64,000 nt of DNA from Arthrobacter sp. 24S4-2 (lineage in GTDB: Bacteria > Actinomycetota > Actinomycetes > Actinomycetales > Micrococcaceae), in the NCBI RefSeq assembly GCF_005280255.1, contig NZ_CP040018.1, positions 434,001 through 498,000 on the forward strand, written 5' to 3'. The notes under the pieces are model-generated. The model was not told where the DNA came from and did no database searches. It worked only from the letters and a program-made list of their open reading frames with translations. Shown here one piece after another: positions 63,024 to 64,000 of the stretch (positions are counted from its first letter, which is position 1; the number at the start of each line of letters is the position of its first letter). The position numbers were made by a program, and so were the translations under genes.

Positions 63024-63190
63024 TCAGGTAACGGGGTCCGATCCCGGATCGTGGGCAGTGATTTGGCGGTAGGTCGTCGGTGCTTGCGTAGTGCCGAGGC
63101 CGAGCAGGGACTGGAAGGCCGCCATGGGCGTGCCGCGCCTGTTGTAGCGGAACGTGAATTCATCCAGGTACACCTGTAGGTGTTCATTGC
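63024..63190 (-). pseudogene. IS1595/ISXO2-type transposase, C-terminal remnant
   Basis: On the minus strand NEHLQVYLDEFTFRYNRR and TPMAAFQSLLGLGTTQAPT match the end of ISXO2-like transposases. It starts abruptly at about 63190, where the acyl-CoA synthetase text begins on the other strand; the rest of the transposase is gone. The sequence to its left (62990-63023) may hold the element's end. Confidence 0.65.
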
Positions 63191-63860
63191 CTACGAAGGC
63201 TACGGCCTGACCGAAACCTCCCCAGTGGCCAGCTTCAACCACGTGGGCACAACACCGAGACCGGGCACCATCGGCACCCCCATCTGGGGAGTGGACGTCG
63301 AGATCGCCCGCCCCGAAATCACCGACAGCATCGAACTGCTGCCCCGCGGCGAGCTCGGGGAACTCGTGATCCGCGGCCACAACCTGTTCAAGGGCTACCT
63401 GAACCGCCCCGACGCCACAGCCGAAGCGGTCGTGGAAGGCTGGTTCCGCACCGGGGACCTCGGCACCAAGGATGGCGACGGTTACCTGCGCATCCTGGAC
63501 CGCAAGAAGGACATGATCATCCGCAACGGCTACAACGTCTACCCACGCGAAGTCGAAGAAATTCTCAACCAACACCCCCAGGTAGTCAGTGTCGCCGTCT
63601 TTGGCGTTCCCCATGACGTCCACGGACAAGAAATAGCCGCCGCAATCGTTCCAGCCCCGGGCAGCACCATCACCGCGGAAGAACTCGGCGCTTACGCAAA
63701 AGAGCGGCTGGCAGCCTACAAATACCCCCGCATCATCGAACTCGTGACGGAACTGCCGCTGGGCCCCAGCGGGAAGATCCTCAAACGGGAACTCGCCACC
63801 CACTATGCAGCAGAAAACCCAGCCTCCCCTGCTGTGCTTCCGGAAAGGCCAACAAAATGA
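63187..63860 (+). pseudogene. AMP-binding acyl-CoA synthetase (FadD-like), 5'-truncated
   Basis: Only the C-terminal 225 residues remain: EGYGLTETSPVASFNHVG (motif YGLTE), then EGWFRTGDLGTKDGDGYLRI, DRKKDMIIRNGYNVYPREVE and the catalytic Lys in PLGPSGKILKRE. The first 300 or so residues are replaced by the transposase remnant. An ATG/GTG to express the fragment is not obvious. The stop overlaps the next gene's start (ATGA), showing an original operon with it. Confidence 0.85.
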
Positions 63861-64000
63861 GCTACACGGATTACCGGGAACTGGCCGGACTCGTCCCCCA
63901 CGAGACCATCACCCACTCCAGGCTGCGCGAGATCCAACTCCCGGGAGCTGGGACCTTCGCCCTCGTCACCCTGGACAACTTGATCGACCGCAAACCCACG
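63857..64000 (+). CDS. FadB-like multifunctional beta-oxidation protein, 5' end only
   Basis: The first 48 residues are visible: MSYTDYRELAGLVPHETITH then LREIQLPGAGTFALVTLDN, which resembles the start of actinobacterial 3-hydroxyacyl-CoA dehydrogenase/enoyl-CoA hydratase fusions (LPGGxTxALxTLDN). Overlap with the acyl-CoA synthetase stop indicates a fatty-acid oxidation operon that continues beyond the window. Confidence 0.6.
   Translation, partial: MSYTDYRELAGLVPHETITHSRLREIQLPGAGTFALVTLDNLIDRKPT

Overview
The window looks like chromosome of a high-GC actinobacterium, most likely Arthrobacter or a close Micrococcaceae relative. Reasons: GC-rich coding DNA, GTG/TTG starts behind AGGAGG-type ribosome sites, an Lsr2 nucleoid protein, an LAxTG-type (class E sortase) wall-anchored protein, SLH and NlpC/P60 envelope proteins, and a HutG/AzgA/CopC/Usp gene complement. 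The assignment is inference from gene content; there is no rRNA gene here.

1-29 kb is ordinary chromosome. It opens with an amino-sugar cluster read leftward (nagA-like deacetylase, SIS isomerase, ROK kinase, PfkB kinase) with a DeoR-type operator. Then come hutG, an AzgA-type purine permease, a CopC protein, a double Usp protein, a PEP-synthase-like enzyme, a LolA-like/ABC exporter operon, an NlpC/P60 endopeptidase, a beta-propeller/SLH protein, a TetR-controlled dehydrogenase pair, a CDF metal exporter, an EamA transporter, an ArgP/LysE pair, a methyltransferase and a PHP phosphoesterase.

At 29.2-29.6 kb lie tRNA-Glu, tRNA-Asp and tRNA-Phe, and beyond them the character changes. From 29.7 to about 63.2 kb there are broken genes, an IS3-family element carrying a nested IS21-family element inside a NERD gene, duplicated gene fragments, many tiny proteins, three paralogous sigma factors fused to zinc-binding anti-sigma-like domains, a two-domain-tailed GH3 glucosidase, a ~1,350-residue surface protein, and an lsr2 gene. 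The window ends in fatty-acid oxidation genes, the first cut at its 5' end by a transposase remnant.

The most interesting observation is a two-block promoter-like signal, GCGTCACGA, exactly 15 nt, then GTAA or a close variant. I count ten sites fitting this spacing (one with a single substitution in the first block) and two with a GTCTAA/TCTAA second block, all between 37.8 and 62.4 kb. They precede a wHTH gene, a YegP-like gene, one sigma/anti-sigma fusion and its divergent membrane protein, a KOW-like gene, a small membrane protein, the giant LAxTG protein and lsr2, among others; three are divergent pairs. This looks like one local regulon, probably read by one or more of the linked sigma fusions, connecting surface display to a xenogeneic silencer.

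A caution for every reader: nine otherwise intact-looking genes are broken by single missing bases, nearly all in G or C runs. This pattern suggests homopolymer errors in the sequence, so these genes are annotated as single reading units with the break position given.
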